From positions 1 through 32,100 of the forward strand of contig NZ_JAGRPF010000003.1 of NCBI RefSeq assembly GCF_020439865.1: DNA of 32,100 bases, read 5' to 3'. Shown piece by piece: positions 25,002-32,100 of this stretch. The notes under the pieces are model-generated. The model ran no database searches. It saw only the letters and a list, made by a program, of their open reading frames with translations, and was not told the DNA's origin. Both the position numbers and the translations under genes were made by a program. This DNA comes from Prosthecobacter sp. GTDB lineage: Bacteria > Verrucomicrobiota > Verrucomicrobiia > Verrucomicrobiales > Verrucomicrobiaceae. Position 1 is the first letter of the stretch, and each line of letters opens with the position of its first letter.

Positions 25002-26108
25002 CTACTTCTGATAGATCGGCAGGAAGTGATGATGCACTGAGAGGCTCAGCAGAGCGAGCGAGGTGGCATACACGGCGCCTGCGCTCTTTTCGTTGCCATT
25101 GCGCGGATACCAACTGCCGTCCGGTGATTGGGAGGCAATGAGAGTCTGCTCGGTTTTTTGCCGGGCGGTGGCGGCGTGATCGCCACCGCGCTGATACATG
25201 CCCTGAGCGTAGTAGTAGCAGCCGTAGAAGAACCAAGGCTCGTTGATCTCGGGCGGTGATTTGAGAAGCCAGTTGGCAGAGCCGAGCACTTCGGGGGCTT
25301 CATACTGGCCGCATACCTGAAGAGAGAGCAATCCCGCTGCCGTGGTGGAGAAGGTCTGGCGTCCGCCGTAGGGCTCGTAGCTGAACGCAGCGGCATCGCT
25401 GCGAGGATTGCCGTTGGAGTCACGCTCCACGCGATAGCTGCGTTTGATGTAGGCGACGGCGTTATCGATAGCTTGTTTGGGGACGTCGAAGCCAGCGTTC
25501 TTTGCCGCACGCAGGGCCATGACCTGCCAGACGCTCACGGAAATGTCGCTATCGCTGGAACTGGGCTCATAGCGCCAGCCGCCGCGGTTGGCTTCGCTTT
25601 TGGGCACTTGCTGGGAACGGATGATGAGTTGAATCGCACCGTCCAGATGCTGGCGCAGGCGCTTGTCCGTGGCCTCATCAGGGGAGTGACCTATCATTTC
25701 GCCGAGCATCAGGGAGATGATGCCGTGACCATACATGCGCGAGCGGTCGCTGCGGCCGAGGTAGCCGTTTTCGTCAGGTTCGACTCCCTCCACGACATAA
25801 CGCAAGGCTTTGCCGCAGGCCTGGCCTTCGGGAGTGGGATCGTCCGGCATGTGGCCGACGGAGGCGAGCCCCATGAGGGCGAGCGCGGTCATGGCGGCGC
25901 TGTGCGAGGGCAGGTCGCCGCGCTTGGGCTTTGCGTCAGTCTTCTCGTCCACGATGAAGCCCGCAGACTTCTGCTGCTGAATCAGCCAGGCAACGGCCTT
26001 GTCCACGGCCGTTTTAACCTGCGGGGAAATCAATTCAGGTTTCGGTGCCTGAGCAACGGCGATCGTTGTGGCCGAAAGGAGGACGAAAAGTGATCGAGGG
26101 AGGCGCAT
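25002..26108 (-). CDS. Secreted squalene-cyclase/prenyltransferase-fold repeat protein
   Basis: 368 residues from ATG 26108, chosen for the signal peptide MRLPRSLFVLLSATTIAVAQ; ATG 26129 is seven codons earlier. The protein has alpha/alpha-barrel repeats with the QW-like motifs of squalene cyclases: AVAWLIQQQ, YGHGIISLMLGEMIG, GGWRYEPSSSDSD, ISVSVWQVMALRAAKNAG and QSPDGSWYPRN near the end. The DxDD catalytic motif of true squalene-hopene cyclases is not evident; SSSDSDISVSVW sits in the equivalent-looking place. At half the length of a cyclase and with a signal peptide, it is better read as one of the PVC secreted prenyltransferase-like proteins of unknown role than as a hopanoid enzyme. It is second in the five-gene set, 28 bases after the M50 protease. 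Confidence 0.88.
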   Translation of the reverse strand: MRLPRSLFVLLSATTIAVAQAPKPELISPQVKTAVDKAVAWLIQQQKSAGFIVDEKTDAKPKRGDLPSHSAAMTALALMGLASVGHMPDDPTPEGQACGKALRYVVEGVEPDENGYLGRSDRSRMYGHGIISLMLGEMIGHSPDEATDKRLRQHLDGAIQLIIRSQQVPKSEANRGGWRYEPSSSDSDISVSVWQVMALRAAKNAGFDVPKQAIDNAVAYIKRSYRVERDSNGNPRSDAAAFSYEPYGGRQTFSTTAAGLLSLQVCGQYEAPEVLGSANWLLKSPPEINEPWFFYGCYYYAQGMYQRGGDHAATARQKTEQTLIASQSPDGSWYPRNGNEKSAGAVYATSLALLSLSVHHHFLPIYQK

Positions 26109-26136
26109 CTGCGGACGGAAACGATTCAATGCAGCT

Positions 26137-26856
26137 TTATCGTGCGTTCATCCACGGAATTTGCGGCTCGTTGCGCAACTGTTTCCAATTGTTCCAGGCC
26201 AGCATGCCGAAGATGAGCAGGGTGAAAATGCCGCCGCCGACACGGTTGCCGACACGAATCTCGAGCAAACGCAGGACACCGTTTTGCAACCCGAGCCAGA
26301 GATCGCGCTCAAAGGACAGCAGTGCCAAAACGCCGGCGCAGACAATGCTAATGGCGAGCACCTGTCGTTGTTTGGCCGGTCCGAGGTAGGCCTGGCACAG
26401 TCGGCCGCCGTCGAGCGGAAGGATGGGAACGAGGTTGAGGAGCGCCCAGAAAATGCTCACCACGGTGAAGCCGTCGAGCATCTGATACAGCCAGAGGGAC
26501 GGTGGCCGCCAGAGAGAAATGGACCAGCCCACCGCCAGCCCGGCGAGAATCTGCAGCCCGGGGCCCGCGGCGCTGACGAGGAAGTCCTCACGACGAGTGC
26601 GCAACTGACTGCCTTGTGCCAGCCCGCCGAAGGCATAAAGCACGATGCCCACGCGGTGGTCGCCGAAGTTTCGCATGGTGAGCGCATGACCCATTTCATG
26701 AATCAAGATGGACAGAAAGACGGCCACCACCCAGGCCAGGAGGCTGCGCAATTGTTCGGGCGAACTCGCGGTCAAAGCTCCTCCCATCAGTGCGGAGTTC
26801 AGCCAGAACATCCAGTGGATCAGAATCGGGAAACCGAAAAGGGTGAAGCGCAGCAT
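26137..26856 (-). CDS. M50-family (site-2-type) intramembrane metalloprotease
   Basis: 239 residues with about five or six membrane helices. The zinc site HEMGH is at 53-57 (LIHEMGHALTMRNFG), with the second motif NLVPILPLDGGRL at 141-153, whose Asp is the third zinc ligand. These define the site-2 protease fold that cuts substrate helices in the membrane. It has neither a PDZ nor a CBS domain and resembles the compact SpoIVFB-like group. ATG 26856 (MLRFTLFGFPILIHW) is the preferred start; one 12 codons earlier adds a basic segment (MRRHRRPLLHPP). It is the first gene of the five-gene set, divergent from the propeller protein gene. A cognate anti-sigma factor is not seen in the window. Confidence 0.92.
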   Translation of the reverse strand: MLRFTLFGFPILIHWMFWLNSALMGGALTASSPEQLRSLLAWVVAVFLSILIHEMGHALTMRNFGDHRVGIVLYAFGGLAQGSQLRTRREDFLVSAAGPGLQILAGLAVGWSISLWRPPSLWLYQMLDGFTVVSIFWALLNLVPILPLDGGRLCQAYLGPAKQRQVLAISIVCAGVLALLSFERDLWLGLQNGVLRLLEIRVGNRVGGGIFTLLIFGMLAWNNWKQLRNEPQIPWMNAR

Positions 26857-27004
26857 GGGCGGGTGGAGGAGGGGACGCCGATGTCTTCTCACATCCCTCC
26901 GCGCAAATCCACCATTTCATGCAAGGATGGGACGAAGCGGGGCAGGCCGAAAAAGGGTGGAAACATAGCTCTACCGGGGTTCGTTACGCGCCTTCCATCC
27001 TGCC
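26857..27004. other. Divergent spacer between the M50 operon and the propeller operon
   Basis: About 148 bases separate the two divergent starts and should hold promoters for both operons. I find no confident -35/-10 pair, Shine-Dalgarno, hairpin or operator-like repeat by eye. Confidence 0.4.
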
Positions 27005-30000
27005 ATGAAACGATTCCTTTTTTCTCTTCTGTTCTCCTCCGCATTGTTGGCCGATGACGCGGCCGACCTGATCTCTCAATCTGGCGTTAAGGGGGGCATC
27101 GTGGTCCACGTGGGCTGTGGAGATGGCAAGCTGACGCAGGCGCTGCGGGCGAACGAGCGTTATCAGGTGCAGGGATTGACGAAGGATGCAGCGGCGGTGC
27201 CGGGGATTCGCGAGTCGATTCATGAGGCGGGCAAGTACGGGCCGGTGGCAGTCGAGAGCTGGGATGGGAAGCATCTGCCCTACATCGAGAATTATGTGAA
27301 TCTGCTGGTCATCGAGGATGCGTCTGCGGTGGCGAAGGAGGAGATCGACCGTGTGCTGACGCCGCTGGGCGTGGCGATGGTGAAGAAGGTTGGCGGCGGC
27401 TGGGACAAGATCACGAAACCGTGGCCCAAGGGCATGGATGAGTGGACGCACTACGCGTATGACTCGGAGGGCAATCCGACATCGAAGGACCTGCTGGTGG
27501 GCCCTCCGTCGCGCATGCAGTGGGTGGGAAATCCGCGCTGGAGCCGGCACCATGACCGCATGTCGTCGGTGAGCGCGCAGGTGAGTGCGGGGGGGCGCAT
27601 TTTTTACATCATGGACGAGGGCAGCCGCATTTCGATCCTGATGCCGGCGAAGTTCGCGCTGATCGCGCGCGATGCGTTTAATGGAACGATCCTTTGGAAG
27701 AAGCCGATTCCGGAGTGGAGCACGCATCTGTGGCCGCTGAAGTCGGGTCCGACGCAGCTCACGCGACGTCTCGTGGCGGTAGGGGACAAGGTCTATGTGA
27801 CTCTGGGAATCGCCGATCCGATTTCCTGCCTGGATGCGGCGACGGGCGAGGAGATTCGCAAGTATCCTCAGACGAAGCGGGCGGAGGAGATTCTGTATCG
27901 CAACGGCACGATTTACACGCTGGTGAATCCGGAACCGTGGGTGCTAAACGAGGAGTTCGCGGTGAAGCAGCAGAGTGATCAGAAGCGCGTGGAGACGGAG
28001 TTCAACTGGGATGGCAAGACGCGTCACCTGATGGCGATCGATGCCGACAGCGGCAAGACGGTGTGGAAGGTGGATGACAAGGTCGGGCCGATCACGATTG
28101 CTTTGGATGACAAGCGTATCGTTTATTACAACGGTGATGGCTTGACCAGCCGCGACGTGAAGACCGGCGAGGTGAAGTTCGCCGATGTGCCCGAGGCACG
28201 TCGCAAGCTCTATGAGTTCAACTTTGCGCCGCGTGTGGTGCTGAATAAAGACATCATCCTGTATGCCGGCGGCGATGGTTTGATGAAGGGCATCAATGCG
28301 GACACTGGCAAAGAATTGTGGAGTTCGTCCCATGAGAAGAGCGGCTATCGCAGCATGGAAGATGTCATCGTGGCGCAGGGCCTTGTGTGGAACGCCGGCA
28401 CGACGAGCGGGAACCAGACGGGCGAGTACACCGGCCGTGATCCGCTGACGGGCGAGGTGAAGAAGCAGTTCTATCCCGATGTGCCGGAGGGGACCTACTG
28501 GTTCCATCACCGCTGTTACATGGCCAAAGCCACGGAGAAATACATCATGCCCTCCCGCACGGGCATCGAGTATGTGGACATGGAGAAGCAGCACTGGGAC
28601 CTGAATCACTGGGTTCGTGGCGCGTGTCTGTATGGCGTGATGCCGTGCAACGGTCTGACGTATGCCGGACCGCACAACTGCGCCTGCTACCCCGAGGCAA
28701 AACTGGACGGCATGAGCGTGATGGCTTCCGCCCCCCGTTATCCGATGCCTGAGAACACGCCGGACAACGCACGTCTGACCAAGGGCCCTGCGTATGCGGA
28801 CGCGATCGATGAGAAGCCCGCTGATGCCAAGGACTGGCCGACGTATCGCTCCGACAACGCCCGCAGCGGATTCTCGGACCAGGACCTCAAGAAGGATCTC
28901 GGCATGGCCTGGGAAGTGAAGCTCACACCGCCTCTGAGCACGACGACGAGCGCCGCCGGACTGACCTTCGTGTCGGAAGTGGACAAGCATACGCTGCATG
29001 CGTTTGACTCCGCCACGGGCAAGGAAGCGTGGCATTTCATCGCTGGTGGTCGCATGGACTCACCGCCGACCTACTGGCAAGGCCGCGTGTATGTGGGCGG
29101 CAATGACGGCAACGTTTACTGCCTGCGCGCGAAAGACGGTGCGCTGGTGTGGAAGTTCCAGGGCGCGCCGGTGATGCTAAGCCACGGTGCGTGGGAGATG
29201 ATGGAAAGCGTCTGGCCCGTGCATGGCAGCGTTCTCGTGGAGAATGGTCTCGTGAGTTTCGTGGCGGGGCATTCCTGCTTCCTAGATGACGGCCTGTGGT
29301 TCTACCGCGTGGATGCGAAGACTGGCGAGATGAAGGTGAAGACGCACTATGACGACCGCGATCCGGACACCGGCGGTGATTTGAACGATCGTCACAAGAC
29401 GCTGCAGATGCCGGTGGCGCTGAATGACATCCTCAGTAGCGATGGCAAATGGACCTACCTTCGAACTCAGAAAATCGATCCGAAAGGTGTTCGCGTCGAA
29501 GTGGGGCCGGTCAGTGGTGATTTTGACAAACAGGGAGGTGCTCACAAGGGCGAAGGCCAGCACCTCTTTGCTCCGATGGGTTTCCTTGACGACTCGAACT
29601 TCCACCGCAGTTACTGGGTGTATGGCAAGAGCTTCGCCGGTGGGCATGGCGGTTACTTCCAAGCGGGCAAGTATGCGCCTGCTGGCCGCATCCTCGTGCA
29701 TGACGACAAGAACGTGTACTCGTATGGTCGCGAGGCGCAGTATTACAAGTGGACGACAACGATGGAGTACACGCTGTTTTCCACGCCCAAGGCTCCACCA
29801 GAACAGGCTTTCGACACCGAATCGGCCACCACCGAGCGGCGCGGCAACAGCGTGGTGTTAGGAGCCGATGGGAGGCCGCTTGCCGAACAGCCGAAGAACA
29901 AAGAAACGCAGGTCGGCCATAGCGAGACCTTGAAGCAGCAGGCGGAAGCGAAAAAGAAGGCTGGCAAAGGCAAAGCTAAAGGAGCTGCGAAAGGCGATGC

Positions 30001-31012
30001 GAAGCCGAAAAACGCTCCGATCCCTGGCAGTGTGCAGTTCCCGGATGTTGCCGCACTGGATCCGACAGGAACGCCGATCACGGTCGAGGCTTGGGTGCTG
30101 CCTGATACGGCCAATGGAACGATCTTGAACCAAGGCGGACCGCGGGTGGGCGTTGGGCTCGATTTCCACGACAAGAAGCCGCAGTTCCATATTCGCAGTG
30201 ATTCGAAGGTGAGCACCATCTCCTCCGCCGAAGCGATGACCGAGGGCTGGCATCATCTGGTCGGGACTCTGGCTGCCGACAAGAAGATGAGCCTCTATAT
30301 CGACGGCAAGCTCGTTGCCGAAGGCACGGCAGGCGGTCTGGTTTCCAGCAAGCCCGCCAATCCGTTGATCGTGGGCAATGGTAACGGTGTCGCAGAAACA
30401 AATGCGGGTGGTTACAGCGGCCTGCTCGATCAGTTTGCCATCTATCACAAGGCGCTCTCCGCCGCTGAAGTGCAGCAGCGCTTCGAGCAGCCGGAATCGA
30501 AGCCCACTGACGCCGTGCTCGCGTGCAACTTTGACAACGGTGACTCCCGAGACAATTCCGGCAACGAAGCCCATGGCGTAGGTGCTGGCGTTGAATCAGG
30601 AAAGGGCAAGGTCGGTGGTGCACTGTGGTTCAAAGGCGGTGCGGCCGCGGGCGCCAAGGCGGGCAGCTTCGTTAAGCACACGTGGGATCGCTTTGTGCCG
30701 ATCGTCGCACGCAGCATGGCGCTTGCTGGGAAGACGGTGCTCGTGAGCGGTGCACCTGATACCATCGACGAGGAGTATGCGTTCGAACGCCTTGCAGCGA
30801 AGGACCCCGAGATCTTGAAGGAACTCAAGGAGCAGGACGAAGCACTCGACGGAAAACACGGTGCCAAGATGTGGGCCGTGAATGTTGAAACCGGTGAACA
30901 AAGCAGCGGTCTTGAACTCACCAGCCCGCCTGTCTGGGACGGCATCACCGTTGCTCAGGGCCGCGTCTACGTGAGTACGATGGACGGCCGCCTGCAGTGT
31001 TTTGGGAAATAA
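27005..31012 (+). CDS. Secreted methyltransferase-like / PQQ-like beta-propeller / LamG-like fusion protein
   Basis: 1335 residues. Signal peptide MKRFLFSLLFSSALLA (1-16). Residues about 20-125 look like a SAM-methyltransferase Rossmann fold: motif I VVHVGCGDGKL (33-43), then strand-like LLVIEDA and the end segment GVAMVKKVGGG. From about 165 to 960 lie PQQ-type propeller repeats (DADSGKTVWKVDD, NADTGKELWSSS, DSATGKEAWHF, RAKDGALVWKF). The cysteine cluster GPHNCACYPEAKL is near 557-566. A Lys/Ala linker (979-1001) leads to a LamG/concanavalin-like domain (about 1002-1160, ITVEAWVLPD, GWHHLVGTL, YIDGKLV). The last 100 residues return to propeller sequence (WAVNVETGEQ, VYVSTMDGRLQCFG), so the LamG-like part is inserted. 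Bound PQQ is not implied; no catalytic quinoprotein motif is evident. The next gene starts five bases after the stop. Confidence 0.9.
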   Translation: MKRFLFSLLFSSALLADDAADLISQSGVKGGIVVHVGCGDGKLTQALRANERYQVQGLTKDAAAVPGIRESIHEAGKYGPVAVESWDGKHLPYIENYVNLLVIEDASAVAKEEIDRVLTPLGVAMVKKVGGGWDKITKPWPKGMDEWTHYAYDSEGNPTSKDLLVGPPSRMQWVGNPRWSRHHDRMSSVSAQVSAGGRIFYIMDEGSRISILMPAKFALIARDAFNGTILWKKPIPEWSTHLWPLKSGPTQLTRRLVAVGDKVYVTLGIADPISCLDAATGEEIRKYPQTKRAEEILYRNGTIYTLVNPEPWVLNEEFAVKQQSDQKRVETEFNWDGKTRHLMAIDADSGKTVWKVDDKVGPITIALDDKRIVYYNGDGLTSRDVKTGEVKFADVPEARRKLYEFNFAPRVVLNKDIILYAGGDGLMKGINADTGKELWSSSHEKSGYRSMEDVIVAQGLVWNAGTTSGNQTGEYTGRDPLTGEVKKQFYPDVPEGTYWFHHRCYMAKATEKYIMPSRTGIEYVDMEKQHWDLNHWVRGACLYGVMPCNGLTYAGPHNCACYPEAKLDGMSVMASAPRYPMPENTPDNARLTKGPAYADAIDEKPADAKDWPTYRSDNARSGFSDQDLKKDLGMAWEVKLTPPLSTTTSAAGLTFVSEVDKHTLHAFDSATGKEAWHFIAGGRMDSPPTYWQGRVYVGGNDGNVYCLRAKDGALVWKFQGAPVMLSHGAWEMMESVWPVHGSVLVENGLVSFVAGHSCFLDDGLWFYRVDAKTGEMKVKTHYDDRDPDTGGDLNDRHKTLQMPVALNDILSSDGKWTYLRTQKIDPKGVRVEVGPVSGDFDKQGGAHKGEGQHLFAPMGFLDDSNFHRSYWVYGKSFAGGHGGYFQAGKYAPAGRILVHDDKNVYSYGREAQYYKWTTTMEYTLFSTPKAPPEQAFDTESATTERRGNSVVLGADGRPLAEQPKNKETQVGHSETLKQQAEAKKKAGKGKAKGAAKGDAKPKNAPIPGSVQFPDVAALDPTGTPITVEAWVLPDTANGTILNQGGPRVGVGLDFHDKKPQFHIRSDSKVSTISSAEAMTEGWHHLVGTLAADKKMSLYIDGKLVAEGTAGGLVSSKPANPLIVGNGNGVAETNAGGYSGLLDQFAIYHKALSAAEVQQRFEQPESKPTDAVLACNFDNGDSRDNSGNEAHGVGAGVESGKGKVGGALWFKGGAAAGAKAGSFVKHTWDRFVPIVARSMALAGKTVLVSGAPDTIDEEYAFERLAAKDPEILKELKEQDEALDGKHGAKMWAVNVETGEQSSGLELTSPPVWDGITVAQGRVYVSTMDGRLQCFGK

Positions 31013-31017
31013 CGCTC

Positions 31018-32034
31018 ATGAGACTCGCCACGCTTCTCACCCTGATTTGCACCAGCGGGGCCTGCGCCTGCACAATCCCCGTTTTTCGCTACGCACTTGA
31101 TCGTTGGGAGGCGGACAAGTTTCACCTTCTGATACCGAAAGACGTGGCACAGGATACGTCCGTTCAGGATTTGCTGCGACCGTTGCGTGCCAATGGAAAA
31201 GCCAATCTGGACATCACAACCTCGAGTGATGCTGCGTTGAAGGCGGCTGAACTCCGTTCTTCACGTAACAGCGACCAGCTTGTCTGGTCCGGTGCGTTGG
31301 ACAAAACGTCATTGGGCTCGCTGCTGGAGTCGCCGGTGCGGCAGAAGATCGTCGAACACATCCTGGCAGGGGACTCGGTCGTCTGGGTGGTTGCCGACAA
31401 TGGTTCTCCGCTGGACACAGCGGCGGCGGATCACGTCGAAAAGCGGCTCAAGTTTCTGGAGCAGGTGGCTGCGCTGCCTGTTCAGGATCCCAATGATCCC
31501 GACAGTCAATTGGGCCCGGGCCCTCCTCTGAAACTGAAATTCACGGTGATGCGGATTCGCCGGGATGATCCGGCTGAAAAGCCCCTGCTGCGGATGCTGA
31601 CCGGACCGGGTGGGGAAATCGATCCTGACAAGACCAGCTTTGCCGCCGCAGTTTTCGGGCGGGGTAGGGTGCTGGGAGCGTGGCCGCTGGAGATTCTGGA
31701 CGACGCCTCGCTGGAAGACGTCAGCATGTTCCTCGTGGGGCGCTGCGGCTGCCGCATGAAGAATGAGAATCCCGGTTGGGATATCCTGCTTAACGTGGAC
31801 TGGGAGAAGTCACTCGGCGAGGCTAGTTTGGCTGTGCATTCAACGGCTGGTTCCATTTCAGGTGTGGATGCCGCTGCTCCTCAAGCAGTAAGTGCAGAGC
31901 CTGAAGTTGTGACAATTTCGGGCGAGAGTGCTGAGAGGAAGGATGTGGCCGTTACTGACACTGTTTCAGTGATGGGCGTGCTGGCAGGAAGTGCCTTGTT
32001 GCTTCTGGCTTTAAGGAGTCTCTGGAGAAAGTGA
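31018..32034 (+). CDS. Conserved exported protein with C-terminal membrane anchor, unknown function
   Basis: 338 residues from ATG 31018, only five bases after the propeller gene stop, so very likely cotranscribed. An in-frame ATG at 30997 would overlap that gene and push the signal peptide inward. The signal MRLATLLTLICTSGACA precedes the mature segment CTIPVFRYALDRWEADKF, which I recognise as a recurrent start in hypothetical proteins of PVC bacteria. A weak lipobox around the first cysteines is possible but imperfect. The body is mixed alpha/beta; a Gly-Cys-Gly-Cys cluster (VGRCGCRMKNE) sits near residue 242. One hydrophobic helix (about 315-333, MGVLAGSALLLLALRSL) with basic end residues anchors the C-terminus in the membrane. 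No enzymatic motif is seen. Confidence 0.85.
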   Translation: MRLATLLTLICTSGACACTIPVFRYALDRWEADKFHLLIPKDVAQDTSVQDLLRPLRANGKANLDITTSSDAALKAAELRSSRNSDQLVWSGALDKTSLGSLLESPVRQKIVEHILAGDSVVWVVADNGSPLDTAAADHVEKRLKFLEQVAALPVQDPNDPDSQLGPGPPLKLKFTVMRIRRDDPAEKPLLRMLTGPGGEIDPDKTSFAAAVFGRGRVLGAWPLEILDDASLEDVSMFLVGRCGCRMKNENPGWDILLNVDWEKSLGEASLAVHSTAGSISGVDAAAPQAVSAEPEVVTISGESAERKDVAVTDTVSVMGVLAGSALLLLALRSLWRK

Positions 32035-32100
32035 ATCACCGGGCGGACGTTTCCCTCCTGTTGCAAAGGGAATGTGGGCATCCTCCTGAACTAGGGAACA
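32031..32100 (+). CDS. Possible start of a further gene, cut by right edge
   Basis: GTG 32031 overlaps the TGA of the upstream gene (GTGA) and the frame stays open for 23 codons to the window end (VNHRADVSLLLQRECG). GGAG lies three bases upstream and AAGGAG twelve bases upstream, neither ideally spaced. Too little sequence remains for a family call; the only support is the operon-like overlap. Confidence 0.25.
   Translation, partial: MNHRADVSLLLQRECGHPPELGN

Noticed and set aside
23529..25040. 503-codon plus-strand frame
   Set aside because: Antisense to the Tat oxidoreductase; the opposite strand carries the GPGGMG and EKP motifs.

Overview
The window looks like chromosomal DNA of a free-living bacterium of the PVC group, most likely a Verrucomicrobiota member close to Prosthecobacter/Verrucomicrobium. 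That placement is an inference from gene content: a DUF1549/DUF1553 cytochrome (PSD1 type), a PVC-type heme-binding CxxCH protein, a secreted PQQ-like propeller protein, a Tat-exported Gfo/Idh/MocA oxidoreductase and a fused membrane/spermidine-synthase-like protein. DNA is GC-rich and densely coding. Only some genes have a clear Shine-Dalgarno. I see no tRNA, rRNA, CRISPR array, insertion sequence or phage gene, and no stretch over 300 bases without a gene. The largest intergenic gaps (about 140-150 bases) lie at 1190-1328 and 26857-27004.

Layout. 1-1189 (-) is a radical SAM protein cut by the left edge. Divergent from it, 1329-5716 (+) is a two-gene operon with an ATGA overlap: a secreted TPR protein and an 850-residue secreted protein of unknown function. 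5792-7600 (+) is dnaX and 7623-9113 (+) a peptide/proton symporter. These converge on a terminator hairpin (9131-9172) that serves the large PSD1 cytochrome gene 9186-12062 (-). Upstream on the same strand are a Ste24-like M48 protease and a DusB-like tRNA dihydrouridine synthase, overlapping by ATGA. A perfect 9-bp inverted repeat lies between dus and a possible small membrane protein (14458-14631, +). Then come scpA (-), a 964-residue PVC heme protein (-) and a divergent rlmF (+).

From 26856 down to 19352 (-) runs a five-gene, closely spaced set, probably one operon: M50 site-2-type protease, squalene-cyclase-fold protein, Tat Gfo/Idh/MocA oxidoreductase, 1058-residue membrane/spermidine-synthase-like fusion, and di-heme cytochrome c peroxidase. 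Divergent from it, 27005-32034 (+) holds a 1335-residue secreted protein (methyltransferase-like domain, PQQ-like propeller, LamG-like insert) and, 5 bases later, a membrane-anchored conserved protein. A further gene may start at 32031 and leave the window.

Together: housekeeping genes (dnaX, scpA, dus, rlmF) are interspersed with an exported redox and envelope repertoire typical of PVC bacteria, with three CxxCH cytochrome-type proteins plus a PQQ-like propeller. The parts least explained by known families are the coupled TPR/850-residue pair, the secreted methyltransferase-propeller-LamG fusion with its membrane partner, and the five-gene M50-to-peroxidase operon. Function for these cannot be settled from sequence alone.
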